A stretch of 15,358 bases of DNA from Rhodoferax sp. UBA5149 (GTDB lineage: Bacteria; Pseudomonadota; Gammaproteobacteria; Burkholderiales; Burkholderiaceae_C). Both the position numbers and the translations under genes were made by a program. Below, one piece after another: positions 6,252 through 12,909 of this stretch (position 1 is the first letter of the stretch; every line of letters begins with the position of its first letter). The stretch covers positions 3,005 through 18,362 of the forward strand of contig NZ_DHXT01000055.1 of the NCBI RefSeq assembly GCF_002413825.1, written 5' to 3'. The notes beneath the pieces were generated by a model that was given only the letters and a program-made list of their open reading frames with translations, was not told the origin of the DNA and searched no databases.

Positions 6252-7493
6252 TCAATCCGTTTTAGCGCCCGCCTCAAACCATTGCTTGATGACCTGACGC
6301 TCGACCTCGGAGATGCCGGTCGCGTTGTTCATCGGCATCACTTTCGTCACCACGGCTTGCTGGTAGATGTTTTGAGCGTGGCGCTTGACGTTTTGCGCTG
6401 AGTCCAGCCGCACGGTCTTCATCTGCACCAGTGCGCCGTGGCACATATAGCAGCGTTGGGCCAGCACCACCTGCAAACTCTTATAACTAATTAGGCCCTC
6501 AGCCCCCGCAGGATATGCACCAGACGCTACTGAATTTGTAGCAATATTGGCTGTGCCCGATGGCTGCACCGGCCTCAGCCAGACGATCACCGCCAGAACG
6601 GCCGCCAGCCCCAGCAGCGCATAGGGCAGCGGATTGCCATTGCGTCCCAGCTTGTAACCGTGGCGCATCACAAAAAACTGGCGGATTGCCGCGCCGGCAA
6701 ACATCATCGCCATCAGCACCAGCCAGTTCAGCGGCTGGCTGTAGGTCAAGCTGTAATGGCCGCTGAGCATGGTAAACAACACCGGCAAGGTGAAATAGGT
6801 GTTGTGCACGCTACGCTGCTTGCCGCGTTGGCCGTGAATAGCCTCCACCGGCGCGCCGGCCTTGAGGGCCGCCACCACTTTTTTCTGTCCCGGGATGATC
6901 CAGAAAAACACATTGGCACTCATGGCCGTGGCCATCATGGCGCCCACCAGCAAAAAGGCCGCCCTGCCCGCAAACCAGTGGCAGGCCAGCCATGAGGCGA
7001 TGCACACCAGCGTGAACACCAGCGCACCCACGATCGCGTCACCGTGCTTGCGTGGACCAAAAACCCGGCAGATCAGGTCGTACAGCAGCCAGAACAACAC
7101 CAGAAATGACAGCGTCACTGCGATGGCCGTGGCCGGTGCCCAGTCCATGCGCGATTTGTCAATCAGGTAGGTGCTGGCGTTCCACAAGTAGGACACGGTG
7201 AACAGCGAGAAGCCCGACAGCCAGGTGCTGTAACTCTCCCAATAAAACCAGTGCAAGTGCGCCGGCAGCTTGGGCGGCGCCACATTGAACTTGACCGGAT
7301 GGTAAAAGCCGCCGCCGTGCACGGCCCACAGCTCACCACTGACGCCCTGCCTTTTGAGGTCTTCATCGAGCGGGGGCGTCAGACTGCTGTCGAGAAAAAC
7401 AAAATAGAACGAGGAGCCAATCCAGGCAATGGCCGTGATGACGTGAACCCAGCGCAACAGCAGGTTGGCCCAGTCGAGGTAGTAGCTTTCCAT
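6252..7493 (-). CDS. puuD: Urate hydroxylase/oxidase PuuD: membrane urate oxidase with C-terminal cytochrome c domain
   Basis: 413 aa from the ATG at 7493, which has AAAGGG about 10 nt upstream; a TTG at 7520 is the only longer start. The N-terminal part (about 1-310) is the DUF989 membrane domain with about eight hydrophobic helices, including RWVHVITAIAWIGSSFYFVF and LNWLVLMAMMFAGAAIRQFF. The C-terminal part carries a heme-c motif CYMCH (348-352) with a downstream MPMNN that could supply the distal Met. PuuD proteins oxidise urate to 5-hydroxyisourate and pass electrons to the cytochrome c tail, instead of making peroxide as soluble uricase does. The gene lies 41 bp downstream of xdhC on the same strand, fitting an xdhC-puuD operon. 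The linker between membrane and heme domains (residues about 315-338) is encoded by a low-GC stretch; see the repeat entry at 6489-6544. Confidence 0.92.
   Translation of the reverse strand: MESYYLDWANLLLRWVHVITAIAWIGSSFYFVFLDSSLTPPLDEDLKRQGVSGELWAVHGGGFYHPVKFNVAPPKLPAHLHWFYWESYSTWLSGFSLFTVSYLWNASTYLIDKSRMDWAPATAIAVTLSFLVLFWLLYDLICRVFGPRKHGDAIVGALVFTLVCIASWLACHWFAGRAAFLLVGAMMATAMSANVFFWIIPGQKKVVAALKAGAPVEAIHGQRGKQRSVHNTYFTLPVLFTMLSGHYSLTYSQPLNWLVLMAMMFAGAAIRQFFVMRHGYKLGRNGNPLPYALLGLAAVLAVIVWLRPVQPSGTANIATNSVASGAYPAGAEGLISYKSLQVVLAQRCYMCHGALVQMKTVRLDSAQNVKRHAQNIYQQAVVTKVMPMNNATGISEVERQVIKQWFEAGAKTD
6489..6544 (-). repeat. 56-bp low-GC element inside puuD linker (copy A)
   Basis: On the minus strand it starts TTGCTACAAATTCAGTAGC and ends GGGGGCTGAGGGCCTAATT. 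An inner inverted repeat, GCTAC-TGAATTT-GTAGC on the plus strand, lies at 6526-6542. It encodes part of the linker between the membrane and cytochrome domains of PuuD, so an in-frame insertion here would be tolerated. Length and block spacing equal those of the stretch in the SDR gene (2716-2771). Element status is an inference. Confidence 0.35.
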
Positions 7494-7534
7494 CCGTCTT
7501 GACCCTTTCGGTACTTGCAACTTTCACTGCAGAG

Positions 7535-8332
7535 TTACAAGGTTTGCAATATTTGTGCCGCCACGGCGACCGCGATCACCTCCGGCGCTTTGCCGGAAAT
7601 CCCGGGAACGCCGATCGGGCAGGTGATGTGGGCCAACTCCTGCGCTGAAAAGCCTCGCGCTTCGAGCCGGTGACGGAACGTGGCCCACTTCGATTGGCTG
7701 CCAATCAATCCCACATACGGCAAGTCAGCGTGCAGACGTTGGCGCGTGAGACAGGCCGCCACCACATCCAGGTCCTCGGCGTGACTGAAGCTCATGATCA
7801 GCACCCGTGAGCCGCTGGCCAGGCCGCTGACGGCCGCCTGCACCGGGTCCGAATGCTCGCAGCTGACATGGGAAGGCAGGCCTGCCGGAAATACCTCCTC
7901 GCGGCTGTCAATCCAGGTCAGCTGCAGCGGCAAGCGCGCAAGCACCCGCACCAGCGCACGACCGACATGGCCGCCGCCAAACAGGGCCAGCGGGACGCGC
8001 GCGACGGCCAAGCGCACTTGCAGCGCGTCGAGGTCCGCCGCTCGCACCGCCTCAAAGCGAAGATGCACCTCGCCGCCGCAACACTGGCCCAATGCGGGAC
8101 CCAAGGCATAGCGCAATACCGGCTCGCCTTCGCCGCCCAGCAGACGCTGGCGGGCTTCATGGATGGCCGCAAACTCCAGCTGACCACCCCCCACCGTACC
8201 GACGGTGCCCTCGGCAAAAACCGCCATCCAGGCCCCTTTTTCGCGCGGCACCGAGCCGCGTGCTGCATGCACCGTGACCATAACGGCCGCTTCCTGTGCC
8301 AGGCGTGCGAACAACCTATCTGTAGCAGTCAC
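7535..8332 (-). CDS. xdhC: XdhC: xanthine dehydrogenase molybdenum-cofactor insertion/maturation protein
   Basis: 265 aa, the usual size of the family. The N-terminal XdhC/CoxI domain shows VTVHAARGSVPREKGAWM (19-36), GTVGGGQLE and LGQCCGGEVHL (81-91). The C-terminal Rossmann domain has LALFGGGHVGRALV (115-128), IMSFSHAEDL, YVGLIGSQSKW and the closing CPIGVPGISGKAPEVIAVAV. XdhC binds molybdenum cofactor, promotes its sulfuration and delivers it to xanthine dehydrogenase, the enzyme that makes urate. The catalytic subunits are not in the window. The start is GTG at 8332, preceded by AAAAAGG in the transcript; an ATG at 8339 is out of frame. Probably cotranscribed with puuD. The gene is divergent from the lipoprotein at 8463. 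Confidence 0.93.
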   Translation of the reverse strand: MTATDRLFARLAQEAAVMVTVHAARGSVPREKGAWMAVFAEGTVGTVGGGQLEFAAIHEARQRLLGGEGEPVLRYALGPALGQCCGGEVHLRFEAVRAADLDALQVRLAVARVPLALFGGGHVGRALVRVLARLPLQLTWIDSREEVFPAGLPSHVSCEHSDPVQAAVSGLASGSRVLIMSFSHAEDLDVVAACLTRQRLHADLPYVGLIGSQSKWATFRHRLEARGFSAQELAHITCPIGVPGISGKAPEVIAVAVAAQILQTL

Positions 8333-8343
8333 AAACCATTACC

Positions 8344-8360
8344 TTTTTGGATCCCAAAAA
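8344..8360. promoter_or_regulatory. 17-bp inverted repeat overlapping the xdhC ribosome-binding site
   Basis: TTTTTGG-ATC-CCAAAAA is a perfect 7-bp inverted repeat with a 3-nt centre, ending 12 bp before the xdhC start. Read on the xdhC strand, its 3' arm is the start of the AAAAAGG that serves as Shine-Dalgarno sequence. It could be a protein-binding operator or an RNA hairpin occluding the site. Neither is proven. Confidence 0.4.
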
Positions 8361-8462
8361 TTCACACACAAGGCCCCTCATTTCGGGCAAAGTGTGCACC
8401 GGAGTGTTAACCGACGCCGCAAATCGTCAACCAGAAACCATTGTTCGCTCCAGAGACGCCAC

Positions 8463-8993
8463 ATGAACCACCTACCCACCCTGCGCCAAGCCTTGCTGGC
8501 AGCCACTTCCGCCGGCGCTGTCGCCCTGCTGGCCAGCTGTGCCTCCAGACCGTTGCCGTCAGCACCGGCATCCCCACCAGCGCCGGCTGCACCGCCGCTG
8601 GCTTCAAGTCAATCCACTGCACCTGCAACTGCGCCAACGCGTATGACCCCTATCTCCAACGCCACCAGTCCCCAAGACTACCGTCGCGACGCGGCCACCC
8701 ATCTCTACGGGCAAAACGCTCACCGTATTTATCATGGCAAGATGCCGCCCCTGCTCTACGCCATTGGCGTTCTGCAGGTGGAGGTCGATGGCAAAGGCCA
8801 CGTTGTCCGCACCAACTGGATGCGGGCGCCCAGCCATGCACCCGAAGTCGTCGCCGAGATCGAACGCACCGTGCGCCTTGCTGAGCCCTATCCAGTCCCC
8901 GCGCGAATGGGCCGCGTGACCTATACCGACACCTGGCTGTGGCACAGCAGTGGCCGCTTCCAGCTGGACACGCTGACCGAGGGGCAGCTTTAA
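8463..8993 (+). CDS. Lipoprotein of unknown function with TonB-C-like C-terminal domain
   Basis: 176 aa from the ATG at 8463, the start that yields a proper lipoprotein signal: LRQALLAATSAGAVALLASC (Cys26). A Pro/Ala/Ser/Thr-rich, probably disordered linker covers about 28-65. The remainder (about 72-176) is a compact domain with YAIGVLQVEVDGKGHVVRTN, APEVVAEIERTVRLAEPYPVP and TDTWLWHSSGRFQLDTLTEG. This layout recalls the TonB C-terminal fold (amphipathic strand, helix, then Pro-rich turn), but there is no TonB transmembrane anchor or energy-coupling partner. It starts divergently from xdhC across 130 bp and converges on uraH with 16 bp between the stops. A purine-related role is possible by position only. 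The ribosome-binding site is weak. Confidence 0.75.
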   Translation: MNHLPTLRQALLAATSAGAVALLASCASRPLPSAPASPPAPAAPPLASSQSTAPATAPTRMTPISNATSPQDYRRDAATHLYGQNAHRIYHGKMPPLLYAIGVLQVEVDGKGHVVRTNWMRAPSHAPEVVAEIERTVRLAEPYPVPARMGRVTYTDTWLWHSSGRFQLDTLTEGQL

Positions 8994-9009
8994 TTTCATC
9001 TGCGGCGTC

Positions 9010-9363
9010 TCAGGAACCACGGTAAGTTGAATAGCTCCAGGGGCTGACCAGCAGCGGCACGTGGTAGTGCTGGTCAGGCTGGGCAATACCAAAATCGATG
9101 CTCACTTTGCCCAGAAAATTGGGTTCCGGCAGCGCCACACCGCGCGCCTTGAAATAAGCTGAGACGTCAAACACCAGACGGTAAGTGCCACGCTGGAGAC
9201 GGCTGTTGTCCAGCAGCAGCCCGTCCGGGTGGCGGCCGTCCTGATCGAGGACGAACTGTTTGACCAGCGTCGCCGTTTCCCCCAGCGTGGCGTACAGCGC
9301 GACCTGCATGCCCATCGCGGGCGTGCCGTGCATGGTGTCCAGTACGTGTGTGCTCAAGCCCAT
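9010..9363 (-). CDS. uraH: 5-hydroxyisourate hydrolase (transthyretin-like, UraH)
   Basis: 117 aa, full length for the cytosolic family. The start LSTHVLDTMHGTPAMGM and the C-terminal HYHVPLLVSPWSYSTYRGS, ending in the diagnostic YRGS, identify the transthyretin-related HIU hydrolases and exclude a hormone-binding transthyretin. Active-site candidates are His6, Arg44, the His99/His101 pair and the C-terminal tetrapeptide. It hydrolyses the 5-hydroxyisourate made by PuuD to OHCU, the substrate of the UraD domain encoded at 11116. It is divergent from the GntR regulator, and the palindrome at 9417-9432 sits 54 bp upstream of its start, so the regulator probably controls it. Confidence 0.95.
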   Translation of the reverse strand: MGLSTHVLDTMHGTPAMGMQVALYATLGETATLVKQFVLDQDGRHPDGLLLDNSRLQRGTYRLVFDVSAYFKARGVALPEPNFLGKVSIDFGIAQPDQHYHVPLLVSPWSYSTYRGS

Positions 9364-9416
9364 GGTGTGTCCTTCTTCAATGCAAGCGCCACCTCGACCC
9401 TACTGGCAGCTGAACG

Positions 9417-9432
9417 AAAGTGTATACACTTT
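9417..9432. promoter_or_regulatory. Candidate operator of the GntR/FCD regulator, in the uraH-regulator divergent promoter
   Basis: AAAGTGTATACACTTT is a perfect 16-bp palindrome; outer CG bases extend it imperfectly. It lies 54 bp from the uraH start and 25 bp from the regulator start. FadR/VanR-type GntR regulators commonly bind TGTATACA-like half-sites, so the core fits. TATACA inside it could serve as a -10 in either direction, in which case binding would shut both promoters. The function is inferred from symmetry and position. Confidence 0.65.
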
Positions 9433-9457
9433 TTCGGATTGGAGCTATCATGCCGTC

Positions 9458-10147
9458 ATGGAGCTCGATACCGCCAATTCCGCTGTCAGTTCCGCCACCA
9501 GTTTCATCGTCAACGCCTTGAGCAAGGCCATCGTCGAGCACCGCCTTGCGCCCGGCACCAAACTGTCCGAGCAAAAGGTGGCAGACCAATTTGGCGTATC
9601 CCGCACCCTCGTCAGGCAGGCCCTGTTCCAGCTGGCGCAAAACCGCTTGATCCGCCTGGAACCGGCGCGCGGGGCCTTTGTGGCCACCCCGTCGGTCACG
9701 GAGGCGAAACAGGTTTTCGAGGTGCGCCGCATGCTGGAGGCCGAAATGACAAGAGCCTTCGTGCGCGACGTCACGCCGGCCATGATCAGCGCGCTCCAAG
9801 CGCATGTGGCACAAGAAAAGTCAGCCGTGGAGCGCCAGGACGTTGCAGGGCGCACCGCGCTGCTGGGAGATTTTCACGTTCGCATGGCGGCGCTCATGGG
9901 CAATGAGGTGCTGGCCCAAATGCTGGCTGAACTGATTTCACGCTGCTCGCTGATTACCTTGATGTACCAGTCCGCCAGCGCGGCTGAACATTCCAATGAA
10001 GACCATGCCGACATTGTGCAAGCGCTGGCCGCCCGGGACGAGGCCAGGGCGGTTCGGCTGATGGACGAACACTTGCACCACGTCGAGGCGCAACTGACGT
10101 TTGACCCCAAAGCGCCCGGCAACACGCTCTCCACTGCCCGGTCCTGA
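9458..10147 (+). CDS. GntR-family (FadR subfamily, FCD domain) transcriptional regulator of the purine locus
   Basis: 229 aa from the ATG at 9458, with GGAG at 9441-9444 (13 nt, somewhat far). The winged helix-turn-helix is at about residues 15-80: LSKAIVEHRLAPGTKLSEQK, VADQFGVSRTLVRQALFQLA, then the wing IRLEPARGAFVA. The all-helical FCD ligand domain follows, with metal-type residues around DFHVRMAALMGN (His140), EDHADIVQALAARD (His183) and DEHLHH (His205). Such regulators usually bind a carboxylate; a pathway intermediate such as allantoate or a ureido compound would fit. It is the first gene of the rightward operon, and puuE starts 4 nt after its stop. A nearby ATG at 9450 is in another frame. 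It probably regulates itself and uraH through the palindrome at 9417. Confidence 0.9.
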   Translation: MELDTANSAVSSATSFIVNALSKAIVEHRLAPGTKLSEQKVADQFGVSRTLVRQALFQLAQNRLIRLEPARGAFVATPSVTEAKQVFEVRRMLEAEMTRAFVRDVTPAMISALQAHVAQEKSAVERQDVAGRTALLGDFHVRMAALMGNEVLAQMLAELISRCSLITLMYQSASAAEHSNEDHADIVQALAARDEARAVRLMDEHLHHVEAQLTFDPKAPGNTLSTARS

Positions 10148-10151
10148 ATTT

Positions 10152-11102
10152 ATGAACCACTACGACAGCACGCTTGCCTACCCGCGCGATCTCATCGGCT
10201 ACGGCGGCACGCCACCGCACGCACAGTGGCCCGCAAAGGCCCGTGTGGCCGTGCAGTTTGTCCTGAACTACGAGGAAGGCGGCGAGAACAGCATCCTGCA
10301 CGGGGACGCGGGTTCCGAGCAATTCCTGTCCGAGATGTTCAACCCGCCGAGCTATCCGGCACGCCACATCAGCATGGAGGGGCTCTACGAATACGGCTCA
10401 CGCGCGGGTGTTTGGCGCATCCTGCGGGAGTTCGAGAAACGCCGCCTGCCCTTGACCGTGTTTGGCGTGAGCATGGCGCTGGAGCGCCACCCGGAACTGG
10501 TACATGGCTTGAAAGAACTGGGACATGAAATTACCTGCCATGGCTGGCGCTGGATCAATTACCAGAACGTCGACGAGGACACCGAGCGCGAGGACATGCG
10601 CATCGGCATGGAAATCATCAGCAGAATGACCGGTGAACGCGCCTTGGGCTGGTACACCGGGCGCGACAGCCCCAACACACGCCGGCTGGTGGCCGACTTT
10701 GGCGGTTTCGAGTACGACAGCGACTACTACGGGGACGACCTTCCGTTCTGGATGAAGGTCAGGAAATCCGACGGTGCAGTGGTGCCGCAACTGATCGTGC
10801 CCTACACGCTGGACTGCAACGACATGCGCTTTGCGCTGCCGCAGGGTTACTCACACGCCGACCCCTTCTTTCAGTACCTCAAGGACACCTTCGACGTCCT
10901 GTACGCCGAAGGCTCCGACTCGCCGCGCATGATGAGTGTCGGCATGCACTGTCGGCTATTGGGTCGGCCGGGGCGCATCACCGCACTGCAGCGCTTCCTG
11001 GACCACATCGAAAAGTTTGAGCGGGTCTGGGTCTGCCGGCGCATCGACATTGCCCGGCACTGGAAACTAGCCCACCCCTACCAGCCCACAGCGCAGGCAT
11101 AG
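10152..11102 (+). CDS. puuE: Allantoinase PuuE (polysaccharide-deacetylase fold)
   Basis: 316 aa from the ATG at 10152, 4 nt after the regulator stop with no real ribosome-binding site, which suggests translational coupling. The protein has the PuuE pattern and not that of the metal-dependent cyclic amidohydrolase AllB: YPRDLIGYGGTPPHAQWP, VQFVLNYEEGGENSILHGD (about 34-52), YEYGSRAGVWRILREF, GHEITCHGWRWINY (about 124-137), GWYTGRDSPNTRRL and YDSDYYGDDLPFW. It hydrolyses allantoin to allantoate, between the two activities of the fusion protein encoded 13 nt downstream. The length is normal for the family, and no key segment is missing. Confidence 0.95.
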   Translation: MNHYDSTLAYPRDLIGYGGTPPHAQWPAKARVAVQFVLNYEEGGENSILHGDAGSEQFLSEMFNPPSYPARHISMEGLYEYGSRAGVWRILREFEKRRLPLTVFGVSMALERHPELVHGLKELGHEITCHGWRWINYQNVDEDTEREDMRIGMEIISRMTGERALGWYTGRDSPNTRRLVADFGGFEYDSDYYGDDLPFWMKVRKSDGAVVPQLIVPYTLDCNDMRFALPQGYSHADPFFQYLKDTFDVLYAEGSDSPRMMSVGMHCRLLGRPGRITALQRFLDHIEKFERVWVCRRIDIARHWKLAHPYQPTAQA

Positions 11103-11115
11103 CGCGCGACCGAAC

Positions 11116-12888
11116 ATGGCCATGACGCTTGAACAACTCAACGCCGTGCCCCTCGAAGCGGCCACGCGCCTGCTGGCGGGTGTGTATGAGCATTCGCCCT
11201 GGATTGCGGAGAAAGCACTGGCAGCGCGGCCGTTTACCTCACTCGCGCATCTGAAGCACGCCATGACCCGGGTCGTGGCCGCGGCAGGGCGTGAAGCCCA
11301 GCTGACGCTGATCCGGGCGCACCCGGAGTTGGCTGGCAAAGCGATGGTCGGCCAGGCCCTCACCACCGAGTCCGCCAACGAACAAGGCAAGGCCGGGCTG
11401 ACCGAGTGCAGCCCGGATGAATTGGCCACCATCCAGCGCCTCAATGCCGCCTACCATGAAAAATTTGGTTTCCCCTTCGTCCTCGCCGTGCGCGGCCCCC
11501 GCGGCACCGGCTTGACCCGACAGGAGATCATCGACACCTTCGAGCGCCGTTTGCACGGCCATCCCGATTTTGAACGCGCGGAATGCCTGCGCAACATCCA
11601 TCGCATAGCCGAACTCCGCCTGAACGACAAGTTCGGTGCCGTACCCACGCTTGGCAACCTGGTGTGGGACTGGCATGAAGAACTGGCGCAATTCAGTGAT
11701 CCGGGCTACCCCGAAAAGGGGCAGCTCACGGTCACCTACCTTACCGAGGCACACCGCGCCTGCGCCGCGCAAATCAAGGACCGCATGCTTGAATGCGGCT
11801 TTGATGAAGTTCATATCGACGCCGTTGGCAATGTCGTCGGACGATATTTATCCAGTGACAAAGAGGCCAAAACCCTGCTGACCGGCTCGCACTACGACAC
11901 GGTGCGCAACGGTGGCAAGTACGACGGCCGACTGGGTATTTTTGTCCCGCTGGCTTGTGTGCACGACTTGTCACGCCGCGGCCAGCGCCTTCCGTTCACC
12001 CTGGAAGTCGTGGCCTTCGCCGAAGAAGAAGGCCAACGCTACCAAGCCACATTCCTGGGCTCTGGCGCCCTCACCGGGGACTTCAATGCGCGCTGGCTGG
12101 AACAGCGCGACAGCGACCAGATTTCAATGCGTGAGGCCATGCAGCAGGCGGGCCTGCGCATTGAAGAGATACCGTCTCTCAAACGCCATGCCCAGGCCTA
12201 CCTGGGCTTTGTGGAGCTGCATATCGAGCAGGGTCCGGTGCTCAACGAACTCGATATTCCGCTGGGCATCGTGACCTCCATCAACGGCAGTGTGCGCTAC
12301 CTGGCAGCCGTCACCGGCATAGCTTGCCATGCCGGCACGACACCGATGGATCGCCGGCACGACGCCGCCACGGCCGCCGCCGAGCTGATTCTCTACATGG
12401 AACAGCGTGCGGCGCGCGATGGCAACTCGGTCGCGACCGTGGGCATGCTGCAGGTGCCCAACGGGTCCATCAATGTGGTGCCCGGTCGCTGTGAATTCAG
12501 CCTGGATTTGCGAGCGCCCACCGACGGCCAGCGCGACGCGCTGGACCGCGATGTGCGCGCCGAGCTCAAAGCCATCTGCGAGCGCCGCGGCCTGCATTAC
12601 ACACTGGAAGAAACGCTACGCGTCAGCGCTGCCCCCAGTGCGCCCGAGTGGCAAGGGCGCTGGGAGGCCGCCGTGGCGGCGCTGGGCGTTCCGCTGCACC
12701 GCATGCCCAGCGGCGCCGGCCACGACGCCATGAAGCTGCACGACATCATGCCGCAGGCCATGCTGTTTGTGCGCGGGCAAAACGCCGGCATCAGCCACAA
12801 CCCGCTGGAGAGCAGCACCAGCGATGACATGCAATTGGCGGTGCAAGCCTTTTCACTGTTGCTGGGCCAGCTTGCGGGCGAGTTTTGA
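11116..12888 (+). CDS. Bifunctional OHCU decarboxylase (UraD) - allantoate amidohydrolase (M20/AllC-type) fusion
   Basis: 590 aa, the length of both domains joined. Residues 1-172 are UraD: RAHPELAGKAMVG gives catalytic His69, SANEQ gives Glu89, and IAELRLNDKF gives Arg168. They decarboxylate OHCU to S-allantoin. After a short linker, residues about 175-590 are an M20-type Zn amidohydrolase: LTGSHYDTVRNGGKYDGRLG (His259, Asp270), AEEEGQRY (Glu304/305), ELHIEQGP (His369), the dimerisation lid CHAGTTPMDRRHDA, and GISHNPLE (His561). All usual metal ligands are present. The closest activity is allantoate amidohydrolase, though ureidoglycolate amidohydrolase or an N-carbamoyl amino acid hydrolase is possible. 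Its two activities flank PuuE in the pathway. ATGs at 11116 and 11122 are both possible starts. No frameshift or stop separates the domains. Confidence 0.9.
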   Translation: MAMTLEQLNAVPLEAATRLLAGVYEHSPWIAEKALAARPFTSLAHLKHAMTRVVAAAGREAQLTLIRAHPELAGKAMVGQALTTESANEQGKAGLTECSPDELATIQRLNAAYHEKFGFPFVLAVRGPRGTGLTRQEIIDTFERRLHGHPDFERAECLRNIHRIAELRLNDKFGAVPTLGNLVWDWHEELAQFSDPGYPEKGQLTVTYLTEAHRACAAQIKDRMLECGFDEVHIDAVGNVVGRYLSSDKEAKTLLTGSHYDTVRNGGKYDGRLGIFVPLACVHDLSRRGQRLPFTLEVVAFAEEEGQRYQATFLGSGALTGDFNARWLEQRDSDQISMREAMQQAGLRIEEIPSLKRHAQAYLGFVELHIEQGPVLNELDIPLGIVTSINGSVRYLAAVTGIACHAGTTPMDRRHDAATAAAELILYMEQRAARDGNSVATVGMLQVPNGSINVVPGRCEFSLDLRAPTDGQRDALDRDVRAELKAICERRGLHYTLEETLRVSAAPSAPEWQGRWEAAVAALGVPLHRMPSGAGHDAMKLHDIMPQAMLFVRGQNAGISHNPLESSTSDDMQLAVQAFSLLLGQLAGEF

Positions 12889-12909
12889 ACATTCCAAACC
12901 TGATTTTTC

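Noticed and set aside
8337..8339. ATG on the minus strand just upstream of the xdhC GTG start
   Set aside because: It is seven bases from the GTG and out of frame with xdhC; the GTG frame carries the full XdhC motif set.
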